From positions 40,603,572-40,667,571 of the forward strand of contig CP154954.1 in assembly GCA_039621445.1 (NCBI GenBank): DNA of 64,000 nt, written 5' to 3'. Positions within the stretch are counted from its first letter, which is position 1. Every line of letters begins with the position of its first letter. The translations under genes were made by a program, and so were the position numbers. This document shows positions 44,230 to 54,410 of the stretch, piece by piece. Under the pieces are notes generated by a model, which did not search any database, had not been told where the DNA came from, and saw only the letters and a program-made list of their open reading frames with translations. The DNA is from Euglena gracilis. Its lineage: Eukaryota; Euglenida; Euglenophyceae; Euglenales.

Positions 44230-44680
44230 CGGGATCGTCATAGCCAATCATCCGCCCGGGGCCCGAGCGAGGGTTCCTGGCGTGGAACGGGGGTGCTACG
44301 CACAGCCACCTGAACCCCATCGCCTGAACCACCACCCCCGCAGCTCTGGCTCAACCCTCGAAGCCCCCGGCCGCTGTGGGCCCACCCGCGGCTCCCGGCC
44401 CCCTCAGCCCCCCGACCCCCGCGGTGCCCAGCCTCCACTGATTAACGTTAACCAATCTACCATGCCCCCCCCCTTTATGTACCTCCCCCTGGGAGAGGCC
44501 GAAATTGGGGGGGAGGTACACAATGGGGGGGGTACACAATGGGGGGGGGAGGTAGACAATGGGGCGGGACATGCTGCGGATGGCCGGGCGAGGTGCTTTC
44601 CTCATGGGAGAAGGTGCATGAGCCCCCCCCCCCCCCCTCGTTGTGCACCTCCCCCCCAGGGGGTACACAATGGGGGGGCG
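44230..44680. other. GC-rich interval with GTACACAATGGGGG repeats
   Basis: An initial GC-rich stretch (44270-44450) could be part of an exon but no frame stands out. The rest is G/C-run repeats. Confidence 0.4.
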
Positions 44681-44683
44681 GTA

Positions 44684-44852
44684 CCCCCCCCCTTCATTGT
44701 CCCCCCCCCTTTATTGTCCCTGGGCCCCGGCCGACGGGGGGTTTTCTTGGCCCGGCCAATGAAATTCCTTTGGTACCCCTTTATTGTCCCCCCCCTTTAT
44801 TGTCCGGTTGGGCCTCCCGGGGGCAGGTCGGTGGGACAATAAAGGGGGGGGG
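44684..44852. mobile_element. TA-flanked miniature element, copy 3 (169 bp)
   Basis: Flanked by TA at 44682-44683 and 44853-44854. Core identical in order to copies 1 and 2. Confidence 0.85.
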
Positions 44853-44858
44853 TACATT

Positions 44859-44923
44859 ACACAAAAATCGTCCATGTCACCCGGACACACCGTGTGTCCG
44901 GGTTACAATGGACGATTTTTGTC
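44859..44923. repeat. Palindrome upstream of recombinase copy B
   Basis: Shorter version of the 36370 palindrome: the same outer arms and a single CCGGACACACCGTGTGTCCG core. Confidence 0.9.
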
Positions 44924-46761
44924 TATATCCGTTGACTAAGAGGCCCAAGACACACACTGTGTCTCGTGGAACTTAGCCACGCAATGTCTACCCCGTATTT
45001 TTTTGCAATTTTTTTGTCAAATTTTCAGTTCACGAGGACACACACTGTGTCTCGTGGACTGCCAGTCCACGAGACACAGTGTGTGTCCTCGTGAACTGAA
45101 AAAAATCAAGAATTCCCACTGGTCCGACCAACAAGTGCCCCCCAATAACTTGGCCTTTCGGCAACTTTTGGCTTAGAGCATAAAGGTTTCTCGTGGACAA
45201 GTTTTACCACATTCCACTACCTGTCCTTGCAGTTTTTTCTTTCGGAAAATGAAGAAGACCGCAAACAGTGTGGACCGCATGCTCCCCCGACCCCCGAAAC
45301 CAGATGAATTTGTTGCCACACTGGAAAAGTATTTGGTCGATTTGCAGAAGGGCCCTGCTGTTGACCCAATACACGGTACGTTGTTGGCCAACGTGTTGGA
45401 GGAGAAGCCAAAAGGGACCGCAAAGGCTGAGCGTGTAGCTGTTACACGCCTGTTGGAGTTCCAGCAGATGTGTAAACATCTGAACGCTCAGTATGAGGAC
45501 CTGGATGGCTTTTTTTCCGCATGGGCTGGTTGGGTTTGACCCCAGATATTTGTTCGATGAGGCTACCCTCATCAATCAAGCTGAGCAACAACGCCGGGCA
45601 CAGTGTGGCACCACATTCAAATTCGAGACATACCTGCCTTCTACTGTCCGAGGTCATTTCAACTCTCTCGCACGGGTGTTCACATCTGTTGACCCGGACG
45701 GCACTCTGGTTCCATCTTCCAAAAAACAGTTTCCGCAACTGAACCGCCTCATGACGTCGGCTCTGACGCGAGAGAGTTCCCGGAAAGCTGTGGGTACGTG
45801 CCCACCCACCTGTGGAAGTTCTTCAGGACGAGGAACTTCCTACCGTGCTGGCTTCCGTGGATTGGCGCAAGCCTTTTGAGAGCCAACGTGCAAACATCCT
45901 CATTTTGGCGTACAGCACGGGGTACCGAAGTGAGGTTTTGAGGCGGTTGGAAGTGGGCTCTTTTGTGGAAACGCGGACCGAAGATGGAAAATGAATGCTC
46001 CAATGCAGCGTTGGGACCATGAAGAATCACTCTTCAACGTTGGAGACCACTGATGTCGCCGTCCTTCAGCAATTGATTGTTGAAGGGTCGGACCCTGCAA
46101 CGTGTCCCATCAGAGCATTCGACAGGCAGGTTGCCTTGGTTTCCGCCTCGCCACCCGGCCTCCGTGGAAATTGGCTCTTCCGTTCGTGCAAGCCCCTGGC
46201 GAGGACGTTGTCTGAACCTCAGACAACGGATGAGACCTTCAGAGGTCACCGTTCCTTTGAACCCACCCTGTCGTGAGCTAAATGCTGTGGTCTGTGATGC
46301 GTGTGGGCTGTCATACCACTGGAAGTGTGCTAACCTGGTGCGTCCCCCAAAGCATGGGTCCTGGATTTGTGAGTCGTGTGTTGGTCAGTAAGGCGTAACG
46401 CTGGGCTCCTCGTTACATCTCGTTGTCTGTTATGCCGTTCCGTGTCCCGACGACCATTGTTCCAAATTCGCGCCAACTGTCTCTCAGCTGTTACAGCTCA
46501 CGGTTGTCCGGTGACCAGCTTTCCACTGCCCTGCTGCATTGCATTAGATGTAGAACACCTCGCATTTCTGGCAAACACCTTTTATTTTTCAGTCCACGAG
46601 ACACAGTGTGTGTCCCAGTCCACGGGGACACACACTGTGTCTCGTGGACTGCCAGTCCACGAGACACAGTGTGTGTCCCAGTCCACGGGGACACACACTG
46701 TGTCTCGTGGACTCAGTCCACGAGACACAGTGTGTGTCTTGGGCCTCAGTCCACGGATATA
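44924..46761 (+). mobile_element. Tyrosine-recombinase/PHD transposon, longer copy B
   Basis: 1,838 bp with the same terminal inverted repeats as copy A (TATATCCGTTGACTAAGAGG left, CCTCAGTCCACGGATATA right). Near its right end are tandem AGTCCACGAGACACAGTGTG palindromes alternating with GGGGACACACACTGTGTCTC. It retains the catalytic region and PHD finger lost from copy A. Crypton-type elements also use tyrosine recombinases but are described as lacking terminal inverted repeats. Confidence 0.8.
45249..46391 (+). pseudogene. Tyrosine recombinase with C-terminal PHD finger, decayed (copy B)
   Basis: N-terminal helical region from MKKTANSVDRMLPRPPKPDE. Then VEVLQDEELPTVLASVDWR and ILILAYSTGYRSEVLRRLEV, which matches the box I Arg region of tyrosine recombinases (A-T-G-x-R-x-S-E). 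Then VGTMKNHSSTLETTDVAVL and ATCPIRAFDR, typical of the mid-domain. Last is CDACGLSYHWKCANL...WICESC, a C-x2-C / H-x2-C / C-x2-C PHD-type zinc finger, followed by TAA. Breaks: a 2-bp deletion near 45534 (copy A is intact there), a one-base shift near 45795, an in-frame TGA at 45992, and a further shift before the PHD part near 46250. Such proteins cut and rejoin element ends; a PHD finger could direct integration to modified histones (inference). Confidence 0.75.
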
Positions 46762-46799
46762 ATGGGGGGGGGGCATGGTAGGCTGCACAGGGGAGGAGG

Positions 46800-46884
46800 A
46801 AGAGGTTGAAGTCCTCAATCTCTGTGTCAATCACCTCAACGTCCACCTCCACCCCAACCCCCCCCTTAATTTCAGCACACCCAC
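46800..46884. other. Short unassigned spacer
   Basis: Follows copy B. Contains AACGTCCACCTCCACCCC. No gene. Confidence 0.4.
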
Positions 46885-47165
46885 GGGCCAAAAGGACGTG
46901 GCAGACTTTTTCAAGTAACCGGCGCAAAGCACCAGAATTTTTCCCCCATTTTTCCCCCAAAAACGGGCATTTTTGGCCATTTTTGGGAATTTTTGGAACA
47001 AAATCAGCCAAAAACCTATCAAAAACCTCATTTCCGCCTCGGCGAGCAGCGCCGGAGGAAAATTTTTTTTCCAGTTGGGGGACCCCCACCCCCCCGGGGG
47101 GAGGGGGCGGTCCAGCTAGTCCATTTTTTCCAGTGTCTAGCCGATTGGCTAGCCAGTACCCCGGG
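46885..47165. mobile_element. Fragment of the hAT-like element (left end, reversed)
   Basis: It contains CCATTTTTTCCAGTGTCTAG, CCGATTGGCTAGCCAGTACC and the AGCGCCGGAGGAAAA hairpin in the reverse orientation of 11140-11400. The outer CAGGCTTTTGC is missing. Confidence 0.75.
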
Positions 47166-47440
47166 GTCAGGGTTCGATATAGGGGGTGGTTCGGGACGCG
47201 GGGGGGGGGGGACGCGGGGGGGACGCAGGGGGGAACTGTGGCCCAACTGCCCCCACACGTTTTCTTTGGCGTCACCCAAATTTGTGTGTAATTTTCTTTT
47301 GGTCGACCAAAAAACGTGCCTGGCCAATTTCCGGGACGCGGGGGGGATGCGGGGGGAACAATAAGGAGGGGGGGGGGGGTCCGGACCCCCCCCCTGCGGG
47401 CCAGGAGGGGGGGGGGGGGGAGGGGACACCCCCCCCACCT

Positions 47441-47630
47441 GAAACCGTGTTTTGGGCGAAGATTTAAGACCTTTAAAGTCTCGAAATCGGCCCAAACACG
47501 GTTTCAGGTGTTTCAGGTGTTTCAAGGCCAAGGTTTTAGGGGGGCCCAGGGGCGACCACGGCGCCTTCGGCGCCGCGGTCCCCGCCCCTGGGCTCCCCCT
47601 AACTCTTGGCCCAAACACAGTCCTTGACAC
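47441..47630. mobile_element. Two adjacent miniature elements
   Basis: 47441-47507 has GAAACCGTGTTTTGGG ends. 47525-47630 is a copy of the 36908 type, truncated at its left end and ending AACACAGTCC. They lie 17 bp apart, like the adjacent pair at 42294 and 42413, so they may travel together. Confidence 0.7.
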
Positions 47631-49560
47631 AAAACAGGTGCGCGGTCAGGGTGGCCGAAAATTTTTGACCCCCCAAAACGACCAAAAGTGCCATTTTGGG
47701 CACTTTTTGGGGAAAAATGTGCCAAAAATGCAAAAAAAAATTTCGGCGCGAAGCGTCGGAGGAAAAAAATTGACCATTTTTGGGGGGGTCCCGGGTGCCC
47801 CCCCGAGGGTCGGTCCGGACCCCCCTTGCAGGTGGGGGGGGGGGGGGGTCCGGACCCCCCCTGCGGGCCAGGAGGGGGGGGGTTGGGGGACACCCCTAAA
47901 CCATGTACGCCCTCCTTATCTTATATCGAACCCTGCCCGGGGTCCTTAAGCAAAAGCCTGTACCCGATGCTAGGCCAAGAGCCCCCCCCCCCCCCCCGGG
48001 AGTGGGGTGGGCCCGAAAATGAAATAGTGGCTGGCCTGGCGCTGAAGTAGTTATTTTTGAGAGGACCCATGTTCATCGTCCAAATTGCAATTGGGAGGTC
48101 ATTTAGGGCGAGGTTACATTTTGCGGAGGTACATGACGGGGGTTGCAAGAAACAGGGGAGTATGGGCATTCTTTTCTTGGGGTGAAGTGGGGAGTTCAGC
48201 ATCGGGGACACACTGTTGGTGGGGGCACTTTGGCCTTTTCTTTGAATGTGAAGCTGAATGTGAAGCTGATCCAGGGTTCGATATAAGGACAGGTGGGGGG
48301 GGGTGGTCCGGACCCCCCCCCCCTGCGGGCCAGGAGGGGGGGGGGGGGGGGGGGCCGCCCCCCCCACCTAAACAGGTGCGCGGTCAGGGTGGCCGAAAAT
48401 TTTTGACCCCCCAAAACGACCAAAAGTGCCATTTTGGGCACTTTTTGGGCAAAAAATGTGCCAAAAATGCAAAAAAAAAATTCGGCGCGAAGCGCCGGAG
48501 GAAAAAATTGACCCTTTTGGGGGGGTCTCGGGAACCCCCCGAGGGTCGGTCCGGACCCCCCTGGCAGGTGGGGGGGGGGTGGTCCGGACCCCCCCCTGCG
48601 GGCCAGGAGGGGGGGGGGTGGGGGGTACACCCCCCCACCTAGAAACCGTGTTTGCCCAAACACGGTTTCAGGACCATACCATTGCTTAACACCTGTCCCG
48701 CCCCCCCCCCCAGAAACAGGGGAGTATGGGCATTCTTTTCTTGGGGTGAAGTGGGGAGTTCAGCATCGGGGACACACTGTTGGTGGGGGCACTTTGGCCT
48801 TTTCTTTGAATGTGAAGCTGAATGTGAAGCTGATCCAGGGTTCGATATAAGGACAGGTGGGGGGGGTGGTCCGGACCATACAATTGCTTACCGACCCCCG
48901 GGGGGGGGAGGGGGGGTCACTCCACTTTTTAAAAAACCAGTCAGTCACTTTTTTTTGGGAAGCCAGTCAGTCTCTAACCCCCCCCCCGGGGGGGGAGGGT
49001 CGGCCACTCAGGAAAACGGCCACTTTCCAGTCACTTTAGGCCATTTTAGGCCAAAAAATTTTTTCCGGCGCCTTCGGCGCCGGGGTCACTCAAGCCACTT
49101 TTGCCCACTCCTGGCCGACCCCCCCCCCGGGGGGGGGAGGGGGTCCGGGCCCAAAACCAGTCAGTCACTCTGAAAAAACCAGTCACCCACCCCCCCCGGG
49201 GGGGGGGGGGGGGACAGTGCTTAAGCAATTGTCTGGTCCGGACCCCCCCCCCTGCGGGCCAGGAGGGGGGGGGGGGTGGGGGGGACACCCCCCCCACCTA
49301 AACAGGTGCGCGGTCAGGGTGGCCGAAAATTTTTGACCCCCCAAAACGACCAAAAGTGCCATTTTGGGCACTTTTTGGGCAAAAATGTGCCAAAAATGCA
49401 AAAAAATTTCGGCGCAAAGCGCCGGAGGAAAAAATTGACCCTTTTCGGGGCCCCCCCGAGGGTCGGTCCGGACCCCACTGGCAGGTGGGGGGGTGGTCCG
49501 GACCCCCCCTGCGGGCCAGGAGGGGGGGGGGGGTGGGGGGGACACCCCCCCCCACCTAAA
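47631..49560. repeat. Three direct copies of a unit of about 270 bp
   Basis: Units at 47631-47900, 48373-48640 and 49303-49560. Each starts ACAGGTGCGCGGTCAGGGTG, passes TTCGGCGCGAAGCGCCGGAG (centre variable) and ends in GGTCCGGACCCCCC and GCGGGCCAGGAGGGGG. Between them a 145-bp segment (48150-48297 and 48714-48857, AACAGGGGAGTATGGGCATT) is also duplicated. The phrase GGGTTCGATATAAGG marks several junctions. Confidence 0.85.
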
Positions 49561-49835
49561 CCATGTACGCCCTCCTTATATCAAACCCTGAGCTGATCCA
49601 GAATCTGCCGCAGGTGAAGCGGACAAGCTTTTTCCAATGCACAAATGCGTCTGTCGTTCAGGAAGATCTTTGGCGTTGTTTTGTCCCTTTTTTTCATCTG
49701 TCTCGGGGGGGGATCGGCACTGGGGGGGGGGGGGTTCTGAAAATCCCAACTGTATGGGAGAGGGGGGGTCCCCAAAAAACCGCAAACTGTACTGCCGTCG
49801 TCCCATCAGCGCATTCAAGGGTGGCCGATCCCCCT

Positions 49836-51035
49836 CCTGTGTGCACTGTGGCTGTTTTTTTGGTGCCTTTTATCCCTTCTTCTGGCCTGGCGCTGTTGTT
49901 CGCCTCTGGCTCATTTTGTCTGTGTATGTGGAGGTGGCCAGAGCCTGGCGGGACTTACCTTGTTTACGACGCCGGCCACCAAGCGCCCGCCAGGCACATA
50001 CTCCACTTTAGTTAGGGGGGGTCTCCTTCACCGTGACGACACACCCGTTACTCCAGTCCACGACCCCAGCAGGTGTGGTTCCCAACTCAGTGGACAGGTC
50101 CAGTCAATTGGGAACAAACTCATGGGTAGGTCTGTTCCAGGCCCGGAGGCACCTCCCGGGGCAGCCCTGTCCCACAAGCACACCCACTTGGAACCCGGTC
50201 AGGCACCCCCCTCCTGGGGGCAAAGGCGAACCTAATTTCAGCTGCCGGGTCCACCCCCCTGGGTCTCCTTCACCGCTCCCAGCCGGCTACTCTAGTCCAT
50301 GACCCAGGAAATGGCGTTCATCGGTTTCCAGCACCTCCCAACCTGGTTCGACTCTTCAGGCTATGGGGAGGCAGGGGACGCGAGAGCCCCTCTTTTGCTG
50401 GCGGACACGCCCTTCCGAGCCTCCTTCACTGCAGTTTTTCCGGCCTGCTCGTGCCTGCAGCTACTCTAGTCCACGGCCCAGGTCTCTCCTCTTTCCTCTC
50501 TTGTCTGTATGGTCTACTGCTCCAAGACCCCAAGGGTGGTCATCGGTTTCCAGCACCTCCCAACCTGGGTCGACTCTTCAGGCAATGGGGAGGCAGGGGA
50601 CGCGAGAGCCCCTCTTTTGCTGTCGGACACACCCCTCTGAGCCCAAGTTGCTACATTTTTATGGCCGACTCATGCCTGCAGCAACCTGGGTCCCAGGAGA
50701 TGCCACGCGAGTGCGTGGCCCCACGGCCGGCGTGGGTGGTCCCCCTGTGTGCACTGTGGCTGTTCTTTTTTGTGCCTTTTATCCCTTCTTCTGGCCTGGC
50801 GCTGTTGTTCGCCTCTGGCTCATTTTGTCTGTGTATGTGGAGGTGGCCGGAGCCTGGCGGGACTTACCTTGTTTACGACGCCGGCCACCAAGCGCCCGCC
50901 AGTCACATACTCCACTTTAGTTAAGGGGGGTCTCCTTTACCGTGACGACGCACCGGTTACTCCAGTCCACGACCCCAGCAGGTGTGGTTCCCAACTCAGT
51001 GGACAGGTCCACTCAATTGGGAACAATCCGATCCC
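49836..51035. repeat. Tandem segmental duplication of about 300 bp, 905 bp apart
   Basis: 49836-50140 and 50741-51035 are near identical (GTGTGCACTGTGGCTG, ACTTACCTTGTTTACGACGC, CCCAACTCAGTGGACAGGTC). Between them GGTTTCCAGCACCTCCCAAC plus 80 bp is also duplicated (50325 and 50550). Open frames of about 185 residues cross it but are shared between frames, so I do not call a gene. Confidence 0.8.
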
Positions 51036-51366
51036 GTGGCCGATCCCCTCCCCGGGGCAGGACAAAAAGTCGGTCACCCTAAGTCCAGTTAGGGGTGGCC
51101 TTTGCACAAGACTGGAGGGGGGGGGGTCGCCTCAAATTTCAGGAATTTTGGCTCATCTGTTGTGGTGCAACGCACCCCTCCTTTCGAGCCCTCATTTCCA
51201 CCTCAGGTGTATTTTACAGGGTTATTTGAAGGAGTTGGGTTCGAGTTGGGAGTTGTGCCACTCTTGTCGGTCTGGGGAAAAAAATTTCATGCACCGAAGG
51301 CGCCGAATTTTTTTTGCCCTCTCTTTTTGACCCCCCCCCCTACGTGAGCATTTGGGGGGTACGTGA

Positions 51367-51507
51367 GCATTTGGGGGGTAGCAGACCCCCCCCTCCCAGG
51401 GGGGGTCTGCTGGAAATCCCACTGGCCAAATTTGGACTAGCTGCAGTCCAGCCCCCCCCCCCCCCCCCGGGGGTACTGCAATCCCTTTAGCAGAAGCCTG
51501 ATCGGGT
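51367..51507. mobile_element. Fragment of the hAT-like element (right end)
   Basis: CCACTGGCCAAATTTGGACT, AGCTGCAGTCCAGCCCC, TACTGCAATCCC and AGCAGAAGCCTG match 31300-31413. The rest of the element is absent. Confidence 0.75.
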
Positions 51508-51835
51508 ATCTTTCGAAAGATTGGGAAAATATTTTTCATTTGAGAAATATTTTGGAAATATTTTGGAAATGAAAAATATTTCCTTCACTTTTGCAACCTC
51601 CACCAAGACCTCGCCATGTTTTCCTATTCAAGTAGGTTGACTGGAAAGGCCCATACTTCAAATCTTTCACCTAGGGAAGCATATACCACGGACCCCCCCT
51701 TACTGTCCCCCCCTTACTGTTCCCATAGGGGGGACGGAAACGGTACGGTGTCAGGACACTTTTTCCAAAGGATCCTTGGAACAAAGAGAGAAAAAAGGAG
51801 ATTTTTGGCCGGTGTCAGGTGCTCTCATTGGAGGC

Positions 51836-52240
51836 CAGGCGCGCCGCTCGGGGGGGTCCGGGCCCCCCCCCCCCCTGCGCGGCCGCTCGCCCCCCCCCCT
51901 GGACCACCCCCTCCCCCCACTTTGCCTAGCATAGCCAAGAAAAAATTTTTTGTGAAAAAATCGTGACTTTTTTGAGGCCCAAAAATGACCAAAAAATGAC
52001 CATTTTCGGACATAAAATGGCAAATTTGGGGGCCGCGCGCTCTGCGCGCGGCCAAAAAAGCACTTTTTTGGTCAAAAATGGCCCAACAATGGCAAAAAAT
52101 GACCACTTTTTGGACCAGAAAATATGCGCGCGGCCGCCCTCCCCCCGCCCCCCCCCCCCCCCCCGTACGGCCCCCCGCGCGGCCGGTCGCCCCCCCCGCC
52201 CCCCCCCCCCCGCTGTGCCTAGCCTCCATTCCTGTCAAAC
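51836..52240. repeat. Dispersed repeat, copy 2, with C-runs
   Basis: Partner of 36119-36360, then extra GCGCGCGGCC motifs and C runs. No gene. Confidence 0.7.
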
Positions 52241-52426
52241 TCGAAACCAACACCAAAATGGATGCTGTGGGTGCAATTTTCAAGCATGTGAACCAAAAGA
52301 CTTCATTTTGGCACTTTAGGTTGCCTTTTGGGGCCAATTATATAGAAAGAAACATTGAAATATTTCACCTGAAATATTTCATGAAATTTTTCTGAAATAT
52401 TTCTGAAATATTTCAGAAATACCATG

Positions 52427-52492
52427 CCCCCCCTGACTGTTCCCATCCTGTGGCCCCCTTTTGGGTCCGTGGGAACAGTCAGGGGGGGGGAC
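52427..52492. repeat. Hairpin CCCTGACTGTTCCCA
   Basis: CCCCCCTGACTGTTCCCAT and TGGGAACAGTCAGGGGGG pair around a 25-nt loop. CTTACTGTTCCCAT recurs at 51712 and 52515, so this is a small element end. Flanked by GAAATATTT palindromes at 52340-52420. Confidence 0.75.
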
Positions 52493-52499
52493 AGCAGGG

Positions 52500-53240
52500 G
52501 GGGGACAAGCTCCCCCTTACTGTTCCCATGGGCCATGAACTAACCAACCAAATTAGACGGTCTTTTGGCTCAGAGTTGCCAAAGTGCAACAACAGGCCAG
52601 TATTTTGGCCACTTATCATGAATCCCAGGTGCCAAAGTAATGGCAACCGGGCACCCCCCCCCCCCCCGGGATAATGTCAGGTCACCCGGGGGGAACCTGG
52701 CATCATCCTTATTGGTCTTATTGGTGAAGGACGCCAAAACTCTGTTCAACCACCGAAGCAGCATGCAAGCAGTGCAAAGCAGGGACCCCCCCTCTGCCAA
52801 ACCCAACGGCAAAAATGACACTTTTGGCAAGTTTTCAGAAATTTTGATAAAAGTCCATGAGCCATCAACCTCAAAATGACCTTTGAGAGGAAAAAGAGCA
52901 AATTGTACCCATTGAAATCACCCCCAACCATCAAAACGGCGAATTTCACCGGTGAACCGGCCAAGGGCACCCCCCCCCCCGGTGAATCATCACCCCTGCC
53001 GACCTCCTACCAGACGTTTTTAGGACCCGGGTCCTGACCCCCATCCACCCACCCCTTCCCTCGCGGAGTTGGCTCCGGGGGGGGGGGGGTTGGGAACCCA
53101 CTTTTGGGGGTCAATTTTGCTCGCAACCCGGGATGAATTACGTTTGTCTTCCAGGTAAGAGTTTGTTTGTTCCTAACCAGTATCACACACCACGGCCAAG
53201 CAACCCGCGACCTGTGGCGGCACAGGGAGTCACAAGGGGT
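52500..53240. other. Unassigned interval
   Basis: Mixed-composition sequence with C/G runs at 52660, 52970 and 53080. No supported exon. Confidence 0.35.
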
Positions 53241-53248
53241 TCTTCTTG

Positions 53249-53407
53249 TGGCGAGGGCCAAAAGATAAGTTTCCATGGGCCCGGGGCACGGTTTGGGTGA
53301 AGCTGTGCTACCCACCGTGAGTTACAGGAGTGATTTCACACCACGGCCAAAAGAGACATTTCCCTGGGCCCGGGGCACGGTTTGGGTGAAGCTGTGCTAC
53401 CCACCGT
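53249..53407. repeat. Tandem duplication of about 95 bp
   Basis: GGGCACGGTTTGGGTGAAGC and TGTGCTACCCACCGT occur twice (53280 and 53365). Confidence 0.9.
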
Positions 53408-53464
53408 AAGGAGAAAATTCCTGATTCAACAAAGGACAACATGTACATGTGTGATACAAGATTT

Positions 53465-54410
53465 GTATCACATCTTCAAATCCAGTAGGCTGTACCACTG
53501 GTCGGTGGACTCGGTTCGCCCCACCACCACTCTCACACATGTATGATGAGCCTTGCCGCAAAGCAGGGTGGAGTTTCACCACTGTGCCTTTGGTACATGG
53601 GAGGCTGGGGCCCAGAAGGAGCCAAGAACGTCAACCTCATGCTACAAAGGGAGGCCTCTTGGCAAGAAGGGGAGCAATGCCAAACCAAAGCGAACGAGCC
53701 TCACGAAGAGTTGTAAACCCCCCCCCAAATAACCCCCCCCCCCAAGTAACCCCCCCCCCCCCCAAATAAGAACCCCCCTCGGGGGCCGATTTCGAGCGCC
53801 CAAATAACACCCCCCCTGTTTTCCTTTGGTTTTCCATGTAAAAATAACCCCCCCCCCCAAATAACACACCCCCCCCTGGGGCCCCAGTTCGGGTGCCCAA
53901 ATAACACACCGGGGGGGGGGGGTGTTATTTGGGGGGGTTTACATTGCCCTGGTGAGGCAAATCACAAAACTGCTCTCACCAAAATTGCGCATAGCATAAA
54001 CCCCACAAAAAGGAGGGGAGGAAAACGGAGCACGAAAAAGCATAAAACGGACCACACCCCCCCTACCCTGATCGCATTCCCGACCCCCCAAGAAGGGGAA
54101 AGGAATATGCTGGAACCCCACCGCGACACCAGCTACCTAGCAACCATTCTGGCACCAAGACATTACACCTGTCCCAGCCTTACTCAGCACCTTACCACCT
54201 CTTGCCCTCTGCACCAAGACCGTTGTGCCTCCCTCCCTTCTGCACCTTTGAGCACCACATGAAACGCTGCCTCCGCCATCTTTGCCCTGCCATATAGCCC
54301 CACTCCCCTGAACTCGTCAAATCCATTAGGCTGTGCCATTGGTCGGTGGATTCGGTTCGCCCCACCACCGTTGTTTCCGCTGACCTGAATCTTCAACCAG
54401 TATCACACTT
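53465..54410. repeat. Pair of dispersed copies containing GGTTCGCCCC
   Basis: 53473-53540 and 54315-54375 share TCAAATCCAGTAGGCTGT and GGTCGGTGGACTCGGTTCGC. The GGTTCG part recalls a tRNA B-box, but no A-box or cloverleaf is visible. Confidence 0.6.
53718..53940. repeat. CAAATAACCCCCC repeat
   Basis: C-rich units spaced by AAATAA, with one inverted segment (GTGTTATTTGGGGGGG) at the end. Similar in style to 38585-38700. Confidence 0.85.

Noticed and set aside
50363-50924. 185-residue open frame in the duplicated 50-kb segment
   Set aside because: Overlapping frames are equally long, it is partly repeated internally, and there is no recognisable domain or splice context.
53473-53540. tRNA or tRNA-derived SINE (GGTTCGCCCC resembling a B-box)
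   Set aside because: No A-box at the right distance, no cloverleaf, no poly-A or defined end.
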